A DNA stretch of 64,000 bases. It comes from Pseudobdellovibrionaceae bacterium (GTDB lineage Bacteria > Bdellovibrionota > Bdellovibrionia > Bdellovibrionales > UBA1609). The stretch spans positions 186,001-250,000 of the forward strand of contig JACKAM010000004.1 of assembly GCA_020635075.1 (NCBI GenBank), written 5' to 3'. Positions 15,985 through 23,966 of this stretch are shown here, in pieces. Under the pieces are notes generated by a model. The model did no database searches, was not told the origin of the DNA, and was given only the letters and a program-made list of their open reading frames with translations. Each line of letters begins with the position of its first letter. The first letter of the stretch is position 1. The translations under genes were made by a program, and so were the position numbers.

Positions 15985-17868
15985 CTAAATATCTTCCTTG
16001 TGGCCGTCAACTAAGGTCAGGAAGGACTCAATCAGATGACGATTTCTGCCGGGGATTTGGGGCTCAGTGGCAGAGGAGGCCTGGTCAGGTCGAATGCTCT
16101 GATTAATGATGAACTCGTCCATGACCTGCTGAATCTCAGAGTTGGAAAACCCAGCTTTCTTAGACTCCATGATCTCGCCCACAATGTGGATGAGGGCATT
16201 GCCCGTAATGCGGTCCTCGCGGTTGAGCACGGTGGCCCGTTGGTAGAGCTGATCAAGTAGGGCCTTTTTACCCTTTCCTGATCGGCGGATGGAGATCGTG
16301 ATCAGGTGGAGATAATCGTGCTTGAGTGTGTCGAGGCGGCGGCGGAGTGCGGGGGTCAACTTGGAATCCTTTCGCCCCGCATACTCCGAAAGCATGGATT
16401 TGAACAACTCGGAGGTCGGATACTCAGCCGTCTCCATATCTTCCATGTGATCATGATAAAACTGGATCAAATTACGAACCAGAGTCCTCATATTTAAGAC
16501 GGCAGGACGGTTAACCCCATCGGCCACTTTTTGTGCCTCTTTTCGGGTTTTAACTCTCTCCAGGGCGGTAAAGTTCAAGTAGAGCTTCTCCACATCCCGG
16601 CCATAACGCTTCATCAAATTTTCAATTTCCTTTTCTGGAAATCCAAGTTGATGGAGGAATTCTTGGCGCAGATTCTTCTGAACCTGATGATCAAACCTTC
16701 TGATAGCGGGGTGGCGGTGAAACCTCTCTAGGGGGAGCCGCTTTCCGGTTTCCAAGTAATGGACGATTTGGGCAAATGCCTGCATCATCAGTCGGGCCTT
16801 GGGGATTTGCTGATTCAGATTTGTTGAAAACCTCTCCACATCATCATAGCGATACTGGTCGTGGCGAATGCCAAACTGGCGTACGCTTCCGTAGTCAATG
16901 ATTCCACCGTTGGCCAGAACATTGTCTCCATCCCAATCCAGCCAGGCAAAAATATAGTGGCGATCGAGTCGAGCCACGAATTTGGCGAAAGCGGAACAGA
17001 CTTCCCGTAGCATCAGCCTGTATTTGTTTTTTTGGTGAATACCAAATTTCCATTCGCGATTTCGATGCTGTCTGACAATCAAGTAGTCCACCGCACGCCT
17101 CAGAGCTGCTCGATCTTTTTGCTTTAAAAACAAAAACAAGTGGGCCGGTCGAATGAGATTGGGGGCCGCTCGTACGCCGATTCCCAATCCGTCGCCAAGA
17201 TCAATAACTGTTAACATTCGTTCTGTAATCAAGCCCTGGCGGTGAAAAATTTCGGCCATTATCGATGCGCCATAGAGCTCATCTATCTCGGCCATGCCGC
17301 ATCCGTAGCCAAAATCCGTTGACCCACTCTGTAGAGGCTTGCCAGCCTCTACAGCTCCTGGAGCCAGACGGGTAACTCCAATTCCCCGGCTACTTACATC
17401 CCAGATTCGATTTTTTCCTTTAAACACTCCATTCCAAATACATCGGCCGTCACCGCTAGTTTTGCCCTGTTTGTTCTGATGTTGGAGCTGCAGATAGCGG
17501 GTGGCCATGTGCGGGTAGGGTTTAATTTTCGACTTGGGAAATTGCACACCTTGTTCCTGGTCATACTCATTGATGATTCGAATACTAAAAGTTTCAATGA
17601 TCTTTTTGCGCAGAGCCGGAGTGAGCTGATTAGGATGATCTTGTGCAATGAGCCCCATGTCTTTGGCCAAGTCAAAATTGAAATAGGCAACTTTGCCATC
17701 CGGGAGAACACGAACATTGTAAGGCACGTATCCCTCAGGAACCTCATCCATCCAGGGATGTCGGCCGTCGAGTTGATCAAAGGAGGAATAATCAACATCT
17801 GATGATTCTACGGGACGAACTTGCTGCAAAGTCTTGAGGCTTGTTCGTGAGAGCTTCTTTTGGCTCAA
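15985..17868 (-). CDS. divergent SelO (YdiU)-like pseudokinase, putative protein AMPylase
   Basis: A 627-residue protein. Several blocks align with SelO: SGDGRCIWNGVFKGKNRIWD (about 138-157), SSRGIGVTRLAPG (159-171), DELYGASIMAEIFHRQGLIT (196-215) and WDGDNVLANGGIIDYGSVRQF (312-332). SelO transfers AMP from an inverted ATP onto Ser/Thr/Tyr of redox proteins. The metal-site Asn316 and the catalytic-type Asp325 of the IDYG motif are kept, but the lysine of the usual LKGxG loop appears to be Arg161. The C-terminal 280 residues are helical and differ from SelO. TTG start with AAAGGAG nine bases upstream. It lies downstream of the ATP-grasp gene. Confidence 0.68.
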   Translation of the reverse strand: MSQKKLSRTSLKTLQQVRPVESSDVDYSSFDQLDGRHPWMDEVPEGYVPYNVRVLPDGKVAYFNFDLAKDMGLIAQDHPNQLTPALRKKIIETFSIRIINEYDQEQGVQFPKSKIKPYPHMATRYLQLQHQNKQGKTSGDGRCIWNGVFKGKNRIWDVSSRGIGVTRLAPGAVEAGKPLQSGSTDFGYGCGMAEIDELYGASIMAEIFHRQGLITERMLTVIDLGDGLGIGVRAAPNLIRPAHLFLFLKQKDRAALRRAVDYLIVRQHRNREWKFGIHQKNKYRLMLREVCSAFAKFVARLDRHYIFAWLDWDGDNVLANGGIIDYGSVRQFGIRHDQYRYDDVERFSTNLNQQIPKARLMMQAFAQIVHYLETGKRLPLERFHRHPAIRRFDHQVQKNLRQEFLHQLGFPEKEIENLMKRYGRDVEKLYLNFTALERVKTRKEAQKVADGVNRPAVLNMRTLVRNLIQFYHDHMEDMETAEYPTSELFKSMLSEYAGRKDSKLTPALRRRLDTLKHDYLHLITISIRRSGKGKKALLDQLYQRATVLNREDRITGNALIHIVGEIMESKKAGFSNSEIQQVMDEFIINQSIRPDQASSATEPQIPGRNRHLIESFLTLVDGHKEDI

Positions 17869-17913
17869 GACGAAACACTCCTTTGGTTGAGGTCCATGTC
17901 ACATCACGAACCA

Positions 17914-17922
17914 CTTATCGGC
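17914..17922 (-). promoter_or_regulatory. GCCGATAAG motif upstream of the SelO-like gene
   Basis: On the minus strand this reads GCCGATAAG and lies 46 bases before the TTG start of the SelO-like gene. It is one of four sense-oriented copies in the window. It lies in the 129-base gap after the ATP-grasp gene and suggests that the SelO-like gene has its own promoter even though it could also be read through from upstream. Confidence 0.38.
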
Positions 17923-17997
17923 ACAAAACCGTGAGGGCTTCATATCTTGAGCGATATTAAGTGCTTAAGATGAAAATTGCCTTCCTCTGATGCTCTA

Positions 17998-19203
17998 TCA
18001 GAGGAATTCCACTGCGGCGAAACCACCGAAATCAGTGGAAAAATTGGTTACCTGACCTTTGTAGAGGCGAGCCACGACATTTTGGATTTTATCCTGGTAG
18101 ACATAAAATCTGAGATCAAACTTCCACCCCTTGGGATCGACGTCCTTTTGGCGAAATTTAGGCTCCGGAGCGGGCGCAAACTCCTGAACCAGGAAGTCCT
18201 CATCAAGTGCCCGCTGAAACACCGTGCGGGAGATGCGTTCCCCTCGATAGACAGACTTCCCACCATACTGGTTTTTGGGTTTGAAAAACAGTCGCTTACG
18301 TTCCGCCCAAAGGGAATCAGGGTTTTCATAGCTGCGCGCCTCACGGGTCGGCAAGACGAACTGATTGATTGCATCCCAGTCAGCAGAATCCGATCCGATC
18401 CCTTGCTGAAAGCTTTGGGAACCCAGTTCAATCATGCGGTACTTGTCGGCCAGGACAAGATACTCATATGGGTTGGGACTAAACAGACACCAGCCTTGCA
18501 TGAAAGCCTGGCGAAGATGAATTGACTCTGGACGATTGAGATAAAAGTCACAATATCGATTATAGAGGAAATCAATTTTTTCTCCCCCAGGAGTAAGGAG
18601 AGCCTGCCGGTCCTTATCAATCTTCAGTTTTTCAAATGATACAATCTCTGGTTCCCATTTCCACTTGGTGAACAAATCCTTGTACATAAGGAATTCGATG
18701 TAACGATTTTGCTCTTCAATCTTCTCATCTGTGATGACAATTTTGCGAGGTTCTCCGTTGCCTCCATAGAAAAGGCGATACTCCTCAACAAAGGATTGTT
18801 TCAGTTGGTCCAGTGAGGGCGGGGTTAGTCGGTAGGTGTCGCCGTGGCAACGGTGTATGACGTCAGTGATGAGGTACATTGCCGCATTTGTATTAACCTC
18901 GATCAGGCTGTCTTTTGTTTCGCCGGAGTGAAAATCATAGGCCATTAATACTGAATTGTTTTTGGTTGGGTGAGTGAGTAGTTCGGAGTCTTTGGTTGCA
19001 ATTGCCTGTCGAAACTTAGCGGACCGGGAGAGATGATAGAGTTGGTGAACTGCCTCCCGGGCCCGGTCGAGAACTTTGCTAGGAAGTTGAATAACATATG
19101 GAGATACGGTCTTCCGTAAGTCCATATGTTGGGCAATAGGTAAAGAGGAGGGGTACTCCTCTTTCATTATCGATTCAAAACACTGGTAAAATTCAGAAGG
19201 CAT
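17998..19203 (-). CDS. ATP-grasp protein, circularly permuted / glutathionylspermidine-synthase-like
   Basis: A 401-residue protein with ATP-grasp features in the order expected for circularly permuted members: DSLIEVNTNAAMYL (about 97-110), DFLYNRYCDFYL (about 209-220), RLFFKPKNQYGGKSVYRG (nucleotide-binding lysine and glycine loop), FLVQEFAPAPE, and KFDLRFYVYQDKIQNVVARL with a late NFSTDFGG. Such enzymes join a carboxylate to an amine using ATP. The substrate is unknown. Its ATG follows the peroxiredoxin stop with no gap (TAA-ATG), so the two proteins are almost certainly made from one message. Confidence 0.68.
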   Translation of the reverse strand: MPSEFYQCFESIMKEEYPSSLPIAQHMDLRKTVSPYVIQLPSKVLDRAREAVHQLYHLSRSAKFRQAIATKDSELLTHPTKNNSVLMAYDFHSGETKDSLIEVNTNAAMYLITDVIHRCHGDTYRLTPPSLDQLKQSFVEEYRLFYGGNGEPRKIVITDEKIEEQNRYIEFLMYKDLFTKWKWEPEIVSFEKLKIDKDRQALLTPGGEKIDFLYNRYCDFYLNRPESIHLRQAFMQGWCLFSPNPYEYLVLADKYRMIELGSQSFQQGIGSDSADWDAINQFVLPTREARSYENPDSLWAERKRLFFKPKNQYGGKSVYRGERISRTVFQRALDEDFLVQEFAPAPEPKFRQKDVDPKGWKFDLRFYVYQDKIQNVVARLYKGQVTNFSTDFGGFAAVEFL

Positions 19204-19728
19204 TTAGCCGGCAGTTACGTGCTTTTCGCCTGGCTTCCAGCCAGCGCCGCACAACTCTCCCGTCTTAAGGCCAGTCAGCACCCTCAGGATTTCATTGGCG
19301 TCACGACCCACGTTGAGATTGTGAATACCCATGTACTGAATCACACCTTCAGGGTCGATGACGAAGGTACCGCGAGTGGCAATACCGGCATCTTCCAAAA
19401 GGACACCATAGTCGCGAGAAATCCTCTTGGTCACATCGCCAATGAGTGGGTAGTGAAGGTCTCCCAAATCATCCTTAATCCAGCGACGGTGAGAATGAAC
19501 AGAATCAATAGAGACACCAATCACTTCTGCGCCAGCTTCCTTGAACTTAGGCAAAAAGTCGCGAAACTGGGTGATCTCAGTTGGGCAAACAAAAGTGAAA
19601 TCAAGAGGGTAAAAATAGAGCACCACCCATTTACCTTTGTAATCTGAAAGACTGATATCTTTAAAGTCTCCACCATCGACAACGGCAGGCGCTTTAAACT
19701 GGGGTGCAGGTTGACCGATCATTGGCAT
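19204..19728 (-). CDS. typical 2-Cys peroxiredoxin (AhpC/Prx1 type)
   Basis: A 174-residue peroxidase that reduces hydrogen peroxide and organic peroxides. Peroxidatic Cys48 lies in YPLDFTFVCPTE and resolving Cys160 in GELCGAGW, so the disulfide-forming pair is complete. The chosen start MPMIGQPAPQF has AGGAGG seven bases upstream; an in-frame start at 19797 would add a 23-residue hydrophobic stretch without a ribosome site and is rejected. It is the first gene of the unit peroxiredoxin - ATP-grasp - SelO-like. Thioredoxin reductase at 44007 could supply electrons through thioredoxin. Confidence 0.93.
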   Translation of the reverse strand: MPMIGQPAPQFKAPAVVDGGDFKDISLSDYKGKWVVLYFYPLDFTFVCPTEITQFRDFLPKFKEAGAEVIGVSIDSVHSHRRWIKDDLGDLHYPLIGDVTKRISRDYGVLLEDAGIATRGTFVIDPEGVIQYMGIHNLNVGRDANEILRVLTGLKTGELCGAGWKPGEKHVTAG

Positions 19729-19981
19729 TTGAACTCCTCCTAATTTAACGCTTAACACCAAAGTACAACTCAGATATAGAGCAAATTTTTGCCACAAAAC
19801 CGGAAAGGCTGCAAGGTATCAACCACATGGAAGCCGCTGGAATGCATGGAATCTTACGTACTGCATCGTCGGGCGTTGTGGATTGTAAGCACCTATTTGA
19901 AGGCCCTCTTCACAAAATTGGATTTCGGATAGGCACTATGATTAACCTGTGGGATAGAGCAGAGAGCTTAGGGGGTCAAAT

Positions 19982-20749
19982 TTGAAGCTGGTGACTTGGA
20001 ATGTGAATGGAATAAGGGCCTGCGCTAAAAAGGGTTTGCTCGAATATTTGGAGCGGGAAGACCCGGATATCTTGTGCATTCAGGAGACCAAGGCTCATCC
20101 CGAACAGCTGGACGAGAGCCTTCTTCATCCTCCCGGCCGCTCGGCCTATTGGTCGTCCGCCCTCAAGCGTGGCTACAGTGGAACGGTCACCTACACCAAA
20201 AGAGAGCCCGACTCCATTCAACATGGGATTCGCGTGCGAAAGTTCGACTCTGAAGGGCGTTTTGTTGTGACCCAGTATCCGGACTTTCTTCTCTACAACG
20301 TTTACTTCCCAAACGGGGCGGCCAGCGAAGAGCGACATGACTTTAAACAGGAGTTTTTGGAGAAGTTTCGCCGTCATTTGGCGAAAAGGATTGCTGAAGG
20401 ATTGGAAGTCATTGTTGTTGGCGATTATAACGTCGCCTACAGGGAGACTGATGTCTTTGATCCCGTTCGTCTTAGCAAGGTCAGCGGATTTTTACCCGAG
20501 GAAAGGGAATGGTTTGGCCGCTTTCTGGAAACGGGCTTTGTCGATTTGTTCGTCCATTTTCATCCGGAAAAAAAGGACCAATATACATGGTGGTCCTATC
20601 GGGAGAACGCGCGCATTGCTAACCGGGGGTGGAGAATTGATCATATCTGTGTCACTCCCGGACTCGTGTCTCGTGTTCAGGACATTGAAATTCAGGATCA
20701 ACAACTGGGCTCGGATCACTGTCCAGTTAAAGTTGTGATGGAGCTATAA
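19982..20749 (+). CDS. xthA: exodeoxyribonuclease III (AP endonuclease)
   Basis: A 255-residue exonuclease III family enzyme of base excision repair. It starts MKLVTWNVNGIRA and has the metal ligand Glu in CIQETKA, YNVYFPNG, VVGDYNVAYRETDV (catalytic Asp/Asn), WRIDHICVTPG and the closing GSDHCPV with the catalytic histidine. TTG start with AGGGGG six bases upstream. A TATGAT box at about 19937-19942 could be its -10 element, though no good -35 was found. fxsA follows with no gap. The 253-base divergent region to the peroxiredoxin holds no other gene. Confidence 0.95.
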   Translation: MKLVTWNVNGIRACAKKGLLEYLEREDPDILCIQETKAHPEQLDESLLHPPGRSAYWSSALKRGYSGTVTYTKREPDSIQHGIRVRKFDSEGRFVVTQYPDFLLYNVYFPNGAASEERHDFKQEFLEKFRRHLAKRIAEGLEVIVVGDYNVAYRETDVFDPVRLSKVSGFLPEEREWFGRFLETGFVDLFVHFHPEKKDQYTWWSYRENARIANRGWRIDHICVTPGLVSRVQDIEIQDQQLGSDHCPVKVVMEL

Positions 20750-21235
20750 GTGTTATTCTATTTGATTTTTATATTTACCGTTATGCCCCTTGTGGAACTG
20801 TTCTTCTTGATCCGTGCCGGGCAGATTATCGGTCTGTGGAATACCATAGCCGTCGTCATGGTGACAGGAATACTGGGGGCTTCGTTTGCCCGCAGTCAAG
20901 GGAGGTTAATTTGGAAAGAGGTGAATGAAAAATTGGCCCGAGGGGAAATGCCAGCGGACACGGTGTTTCATGGCTTTCTAGTTTTTGCTGGCGGGCTCCT
21001 TTTGATCACTCCGGGCTTTGTAACTGACTTCATCGGTCTTTCCATGGTGATGCCAGGTCCTCGCCACGTTATCCTACGGATTCTCAAGCAGGCCGTGGAA
21101 AAGAGAATGCAAAGCGGCCAAATTCGCTTTTATCAATCCAACATCCATTCCCAGACCATTCATCAAAATGTGAGAGATGAAAGTTCTCGGCCAGTTCGGG
21201 AAGTCATCGACATCGAAGCTGAAGAAAAAGAGTGA
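20750..21235 (+). CDS. fxsA: FxsA family membrane protein
   Basis: A 161-residue inner membrane protein with two or three hydrophobic segments in the first 95 residues: FYLIFIFTVMPLVELFFLIR, then the WNTIAVVMVTGILGASFAR helix, and FHGFLVFAGGLLLITPGFVTD, the most conserved part of FxsA. In E. coli, FxsA overproduction relieves exclusion of phage T7 by the F plasmid; the normal role is unclear. The C-terminal 60 residues are charged and cytoplasmic. GTG start directly after the xthA stop. Confidence 0.88.
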   Translation: MLFYLIFIFTVMPLVELFFLIRAGQIIGLWNTIAVVMVTGILGASFARSQGRLIWKEVNEKLARGEMPADTVFHGFLVFAGGLLLITPGFVTDFIGLSMVMPGPRHVILRILKQAVEKRMQSGQIRFYQSNIHSQTIHQNVRDESSRPVREVIDIEAEEKE

Positions 21236-21238
21236 CCT

Positions 21239-22198
21239 TTACTGGGAAAACCACAGCTGGGCGACATAGGCCACGTATAGGGCCAGAAAAACGACCCCAA
21301 TGGGGCGGGTGAGGGTGCGTTTGCCAATGAAGTAAGCGGGAATCAGAGCTACCGTCACTCCCAGCATCCACAAGAAATCCATTTGTAGCATACGAGGATG
21401 AACCTCTAGGGTTTTAAAGCTGGCGGCCGCACCTGTGACCATAAGAGTATTAAAGATATTTGAGCCGATCACATTGCCGACGGCGATTCCGCCTTTGCCT
21501 CTTAGTGCTGCTATGGACGAGGTGGCCAATTCCGGCAGACCTGTTCCCACCGAAACGATAGTGAGGCCGATGAACCTTTCGCTAAAACCAAAAAACCGGG
21601 CGATAGAGATACTTCCCTCTAGAGCCAAGTGCGCTCCACCCATTAAGGCGAGAAGGCCAAGACACAAATAGCCCAAATCCCAACCCAAATGCTTAAGCTG
21701 TTCCATGGTTTCTTCTTCGTCAGGATGAACATCGATGCCAAATCGACGACGAGACTTTATGACGGAAAAAACCATAAAGCCGACAAACAGGGCCAAGAAC
21801 AGAGCCCCTTCCCATTGGTAAATAAGGGAGTCACCACTAAACACCCACATCAGGGCGCAAACTATAATCAAAAAAGGGATTTCCAGGCGAATTTGACTGG
21901 GAATAATGCGGTTCACACGAATGAGGGAGGCAACCCCTAAGATGACTAAGATGTTAAAGATGTTAGAGCCAAGCACGTTGCCAATGGCGATGTCAGGGGA
22001 TCCACGATGGGTGGCCATGACCGACGTGATCATCTCGGGAACGGAAGTGCCGGCGGCAATGATAGTTAGGCCAATGACAGCGGGGCTCACGCGAAACCGA
22101 CAGGCCAGACTAACAGCAGAGAGGACCAGCCAATCTCCGCCAAACAACAAGAGTCCAAATCCAAGAATGACTGAGCCCGCGGGGAGAAGAAGTTCCAT
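21239..22198 (-). CDS. CaCA family calcium/sodium exchanger (YrbG-like)
   Basis: A 319-residue membrane antiporter with the two alpha repeats of the cation/Ca2+ exchanger superfamily: GTSVPEMITSVMAT followed by AIGNVLGSNIFNILVILG, and GTGLPELATSSIAAL followed by AVGNVIGSNIFNTLMVTG. These form the ion-binding site. About ten hydrophobic segments are present, with an acidic loop (VHPDEEETME) between the halves. The chosen ATG (22198) has AGGA six bases upstream; a start at 22243 would add 15 residues. Convergent with fxsA, three bases apart. Confidence 0.92.
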   Translation of the reverse strand: MELLLPAGSVILGFGLLLFGGDWLVLSAVSLACRFRVSPAVIGLTIIAAGTSVPEMITSVMATHRGSPDIAIGNVLGSNIFNILVILGVASLIRVNRIIPSQIRLEIPFLIIVCALMWVFSGDSLIYQWEGALFLALFVGFMVFSVIKSRRRFGIDVHPDEEETMEQLKHLGWDLGYLCLGLLALMGGAHLALEGSISIARFFGFSERFIGLTIVSVGTGLPELATSSIAALRGKGGIAVGNVIGSNIFNTLMVTGAAASFKTLEVHPRMLQMDFLWMLGVTVALIPAYFIGKRTLTRPIGVVFLALYVAYVAQLWFSQ

Positions 22199-22353
22199 TA
22201 ACATTCCTAGCCAGAAAGCGTTCCTTTGCGGCAGATATAACACAAAGGCCTGCGGGTCTCACATAAAAGTGGTCTCAGGATAAAAAAATGGGCCAGGTTT
22301 TCTTGGAGAGAAATGGCCAAGGTTTGCTCCAATTGGTAGGATTTGAATAGGAG

Positions 22354-22833
22354 ATGAAATCGATAATGAATAGAGGCCTAACATGCCTGATTGTTTTATC
22401 TGTTATGATTTTGAGCTCACAGGCTCAAGCACTTTGTGTAAGTGCCTTTGAGGCCAACCTACGTAAGGGTCCTGGGGGAAAGTTTCCGATTTCTTGGGTG
22501 GTCGGGCGCTACACGCCGCTGATAAAGTTGGAATCTAAAGGACGTTGGTATCGAGTGGAAGACCAAGATGGTGAGAAGCATTGGGTGTCCGCAAGTCTGG
22601 TGACGACCAGTTACCAATGCGTTTCAGTAAAGGGAGCAACAGCTAATCTTCGGTCTGGTCCAGGTACTAACTTTTCTGGAATTCATTACGGGTTTGCAGA
22701 CAAGTACACTCCCTTCAAGCGCATCAATTTAAAAAATGACTGGTACCAGGTCGAGGATGAAGCAGGATATAAATTTTGGGTCCACAACTCTACGGTATGG
22801 CGCCCCGTAACCGTCAGCAAGATCGGTTTCTAA
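22354..22833 (+). CDS. secreted protein with two bacterial SH3 domains
   Basis: A 159-residue protein with a clear signal peptide (hydrophobic 8-22, likely cleavage after SSQAQA at residue 26). The mature part is two SH3_3-type repeats: CVSAFEANLRKGPGGKF to SKGRWYRVEDQDGEKHWV, and CVSVKGATANLRSGPGTNF to LKNDWYQVEDEAGYKFWV. Such domains bind peptidoglycan or its peptides, so a periplasmic cell-wall role is likely. No catalytic domain is present. Divergent from the exchanger gene. Confidence 0.88.
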   Translation: MKSIMNRGLTCLIVLSVMILSSQAQALCVSAFEANLRKGPGGKFPISWVVGRYTPLIKLESKGRWYRVEDQDGEKHWVSASLVTTSYQCVSVKGATANLRSGPGTNFSGIHYGFADKYTPFKRINLKNDWYQVEDEAGYKFWVHNSTVWRPVTVSKIGF

Positions 22834-23152
22834 CCTCGCGTACCTATTAGAATACCATTTAAATATAAACACTTAGGCTAATAGTGCTCAATTTTTAACC
22901 AGACCGAAGGGGTGGTGTGTCTCAATGTGAAACACAATGGGGAATTGCGTTTAAAAAACCTGAAATTAAATTTAAGATTAGATGCTTTTGATTTTAGGCA
23001 ACCCGCGCAATGAGACAGAATTTTGTTGCAAGTCAAAGGCTTAGAGGATTTAAGAGGTTTTAAGAAAAATTCTTGCCAAGGCCACGATGGCTATGTGTAA
23101 ATAGTTCAGTTCCATTTTGGCACTATGAACACAGCAAGGGGAGGGAGCTAGA
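22834..23152. other. 319-base intergenic region before the DksA-like gene
   Basis: AT-richer than the surrounding genes, with no ORF showing a convincing start site. It contains a weak stem (GTGT near 22917 with ACAC near 22933) and the promoter candidate at 23073-23101. No tRNA, riboswitch or recognisable small RNA was seen, though the length would allow a small RNA or a long leader. Confidence 0.5.
23073..23101 (+). promoter_or_regulatory. sigma70-like promoter candidate for the DksA-like gene
   Basis: TTGCCA at 23073-23078 matches the -35 consensus at five of six positions. After 17 bases, TGTAAA at 23096-23101 matches the -10 consensus at four of six. The ATG of the DksA-like gene is 52 bases downstream, preceded by GGGAGGGAGC. 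Assigned by inspection only. Confidence 0.4.
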
Positions 23153-23524
23153 ATGAGCAACTTGCCAAATGACTTGATTACCAAGTGTCGACAAAAGCTT
23201 CTTGATGCCAAAGCCGAATTGCTCAACCGGGTTAAGGAAGCGCGCATGGATTTGCATACTTCTGAAGATCGCGGGGGAGACGAGGGCGACCAGACGATGA
23301 GAGCACTGGCTGAAAGTGAATTCCTCAGCATGACAGAGCGTTTGCGTAAGCAGCTGATGGAAATCGAAATTGCGCTTTCCCGAATTGAAAATGGCAATTA
23401 CGGTATTTGTGAAGAGACCGAAGAGCCCATTGAGCCGGATCGCTTGTTGGCGATTCCCTGGACCCGCCTCAGTATTGAAGGCGCAGAGATTCGCGAGAGC
23501 CTTAGGAAGAAGTACGCTCGATAA
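23153..23524 (+). CDS. TraR/DksA family protein lacking three of four zinc cysteines
   Basis: A 123-residue protein with the coiled-coil plus C-terminal knuckle layout of TraR/DksA regulators, which enter the RNA polymerase secondary channel. The acidic tip region HTSEDRGGDEGDQT and the segment RIENGNYGICEETEEPIEPDRLLAIPW are typical. The usual motif CxxCG...CxxC is reduced to Cys86 alone: the other positions read Thr89, Ser107 and Gly110, so zinc binding as in DksA is not possible. Cysteine-poor variants are known in the wider family. Its 3' end overlaps the convergent YkgJ-like gene by 23 bases. Confidence 0.82.
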   Translation: MSNLPNDLITKCRQKLLDAKAELLNRVKEARMDLHTSEDRGGDEGDQTMRALAESEFLSMTERLRKQLMEIEIALSRIENGNYGICEETEEPIEPDRLLAIPWTRLSIEGAEIRESLRKKYAR

Positions 23525-23957
23525 TCATCCGCTGCTCAGATTCTTTTTGTTCCAAAACTTGTCTTTTGATCTCAAGGGCCGTGTACAAGCGGCCCTTGTT
23601 TGCACCAGGACAAAAGTCCACCACGTCCTTGCGCCAGGCCTTGGGGTTCATGACTTCGGGCCAAAAGGGCCATGTTCGACATTGGGTGGGTCGTCCCTTG
23701 TAAACCCTGCATTTGTTGTTCTCTAAAAACAAACACTCCGGACCATCAGGGTTTTCTTTTAGAAAGTAAAAGCCGTCTTCCTTGCCCGTGTATCTGCGGG
23801 TGAACTCCTGGGTCGTCATCTTAAGTTCGCGGGCCAGATCACGACGGTCCTGAAGAGTCAGGTAGACATAACCCCACTGCCCTCGAGAGATGCAGCAGCG
23901 GCCGCTATTCTGACAACTAAATCTTAATCCATCACGATAAAAGGGTTTATGAGCCAT
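23502..23957 (-). CDS. YkgJ family cysteine-cluster (metal-chelating) protein
   Basis: A 151-residue protein with FSCQNSGRCCISRGQWGYVY near the N-terminus and CLFLENNKCRVYKGRPTQCR later, ending with DFCPG. This CxxxxxCC...C...C...C pattern defines the YkgJ-type zinc or iron-chelating family, whose function is not established. It is the downstream neighbour of speB on the same strand (nine bases) and convergent with the DksA-like gene. Confidence 0.82.
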   Translation of the reverse strand: MAHKPFYRDGLRFSCQNSGRCCISRGQWGYVYLTLQDRRDLARELKMTTQEFTRRYTGKEDGFYFLKENPDGPECLFLENNKCRVYKGRPTQCRTWPFWPEVMNPKAWRKDVVDFCPGANKGRLYTALEIKRQVLEQKESEQRMIIERTSS

Positions 23958-23966
23958 TGTATAATC

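Noticed and set aside
19737..19797. Signal peptide extension of the peroxiredoxin
   Set aside because: The hydrophobic extension has no ribosome site and spans the AGGAGG of the normal start.
22834..23152. Small RNA or riboswitch in the 319-base gap
   Set aside because: Only a weak stem was seen and no recognisable conserved structure.
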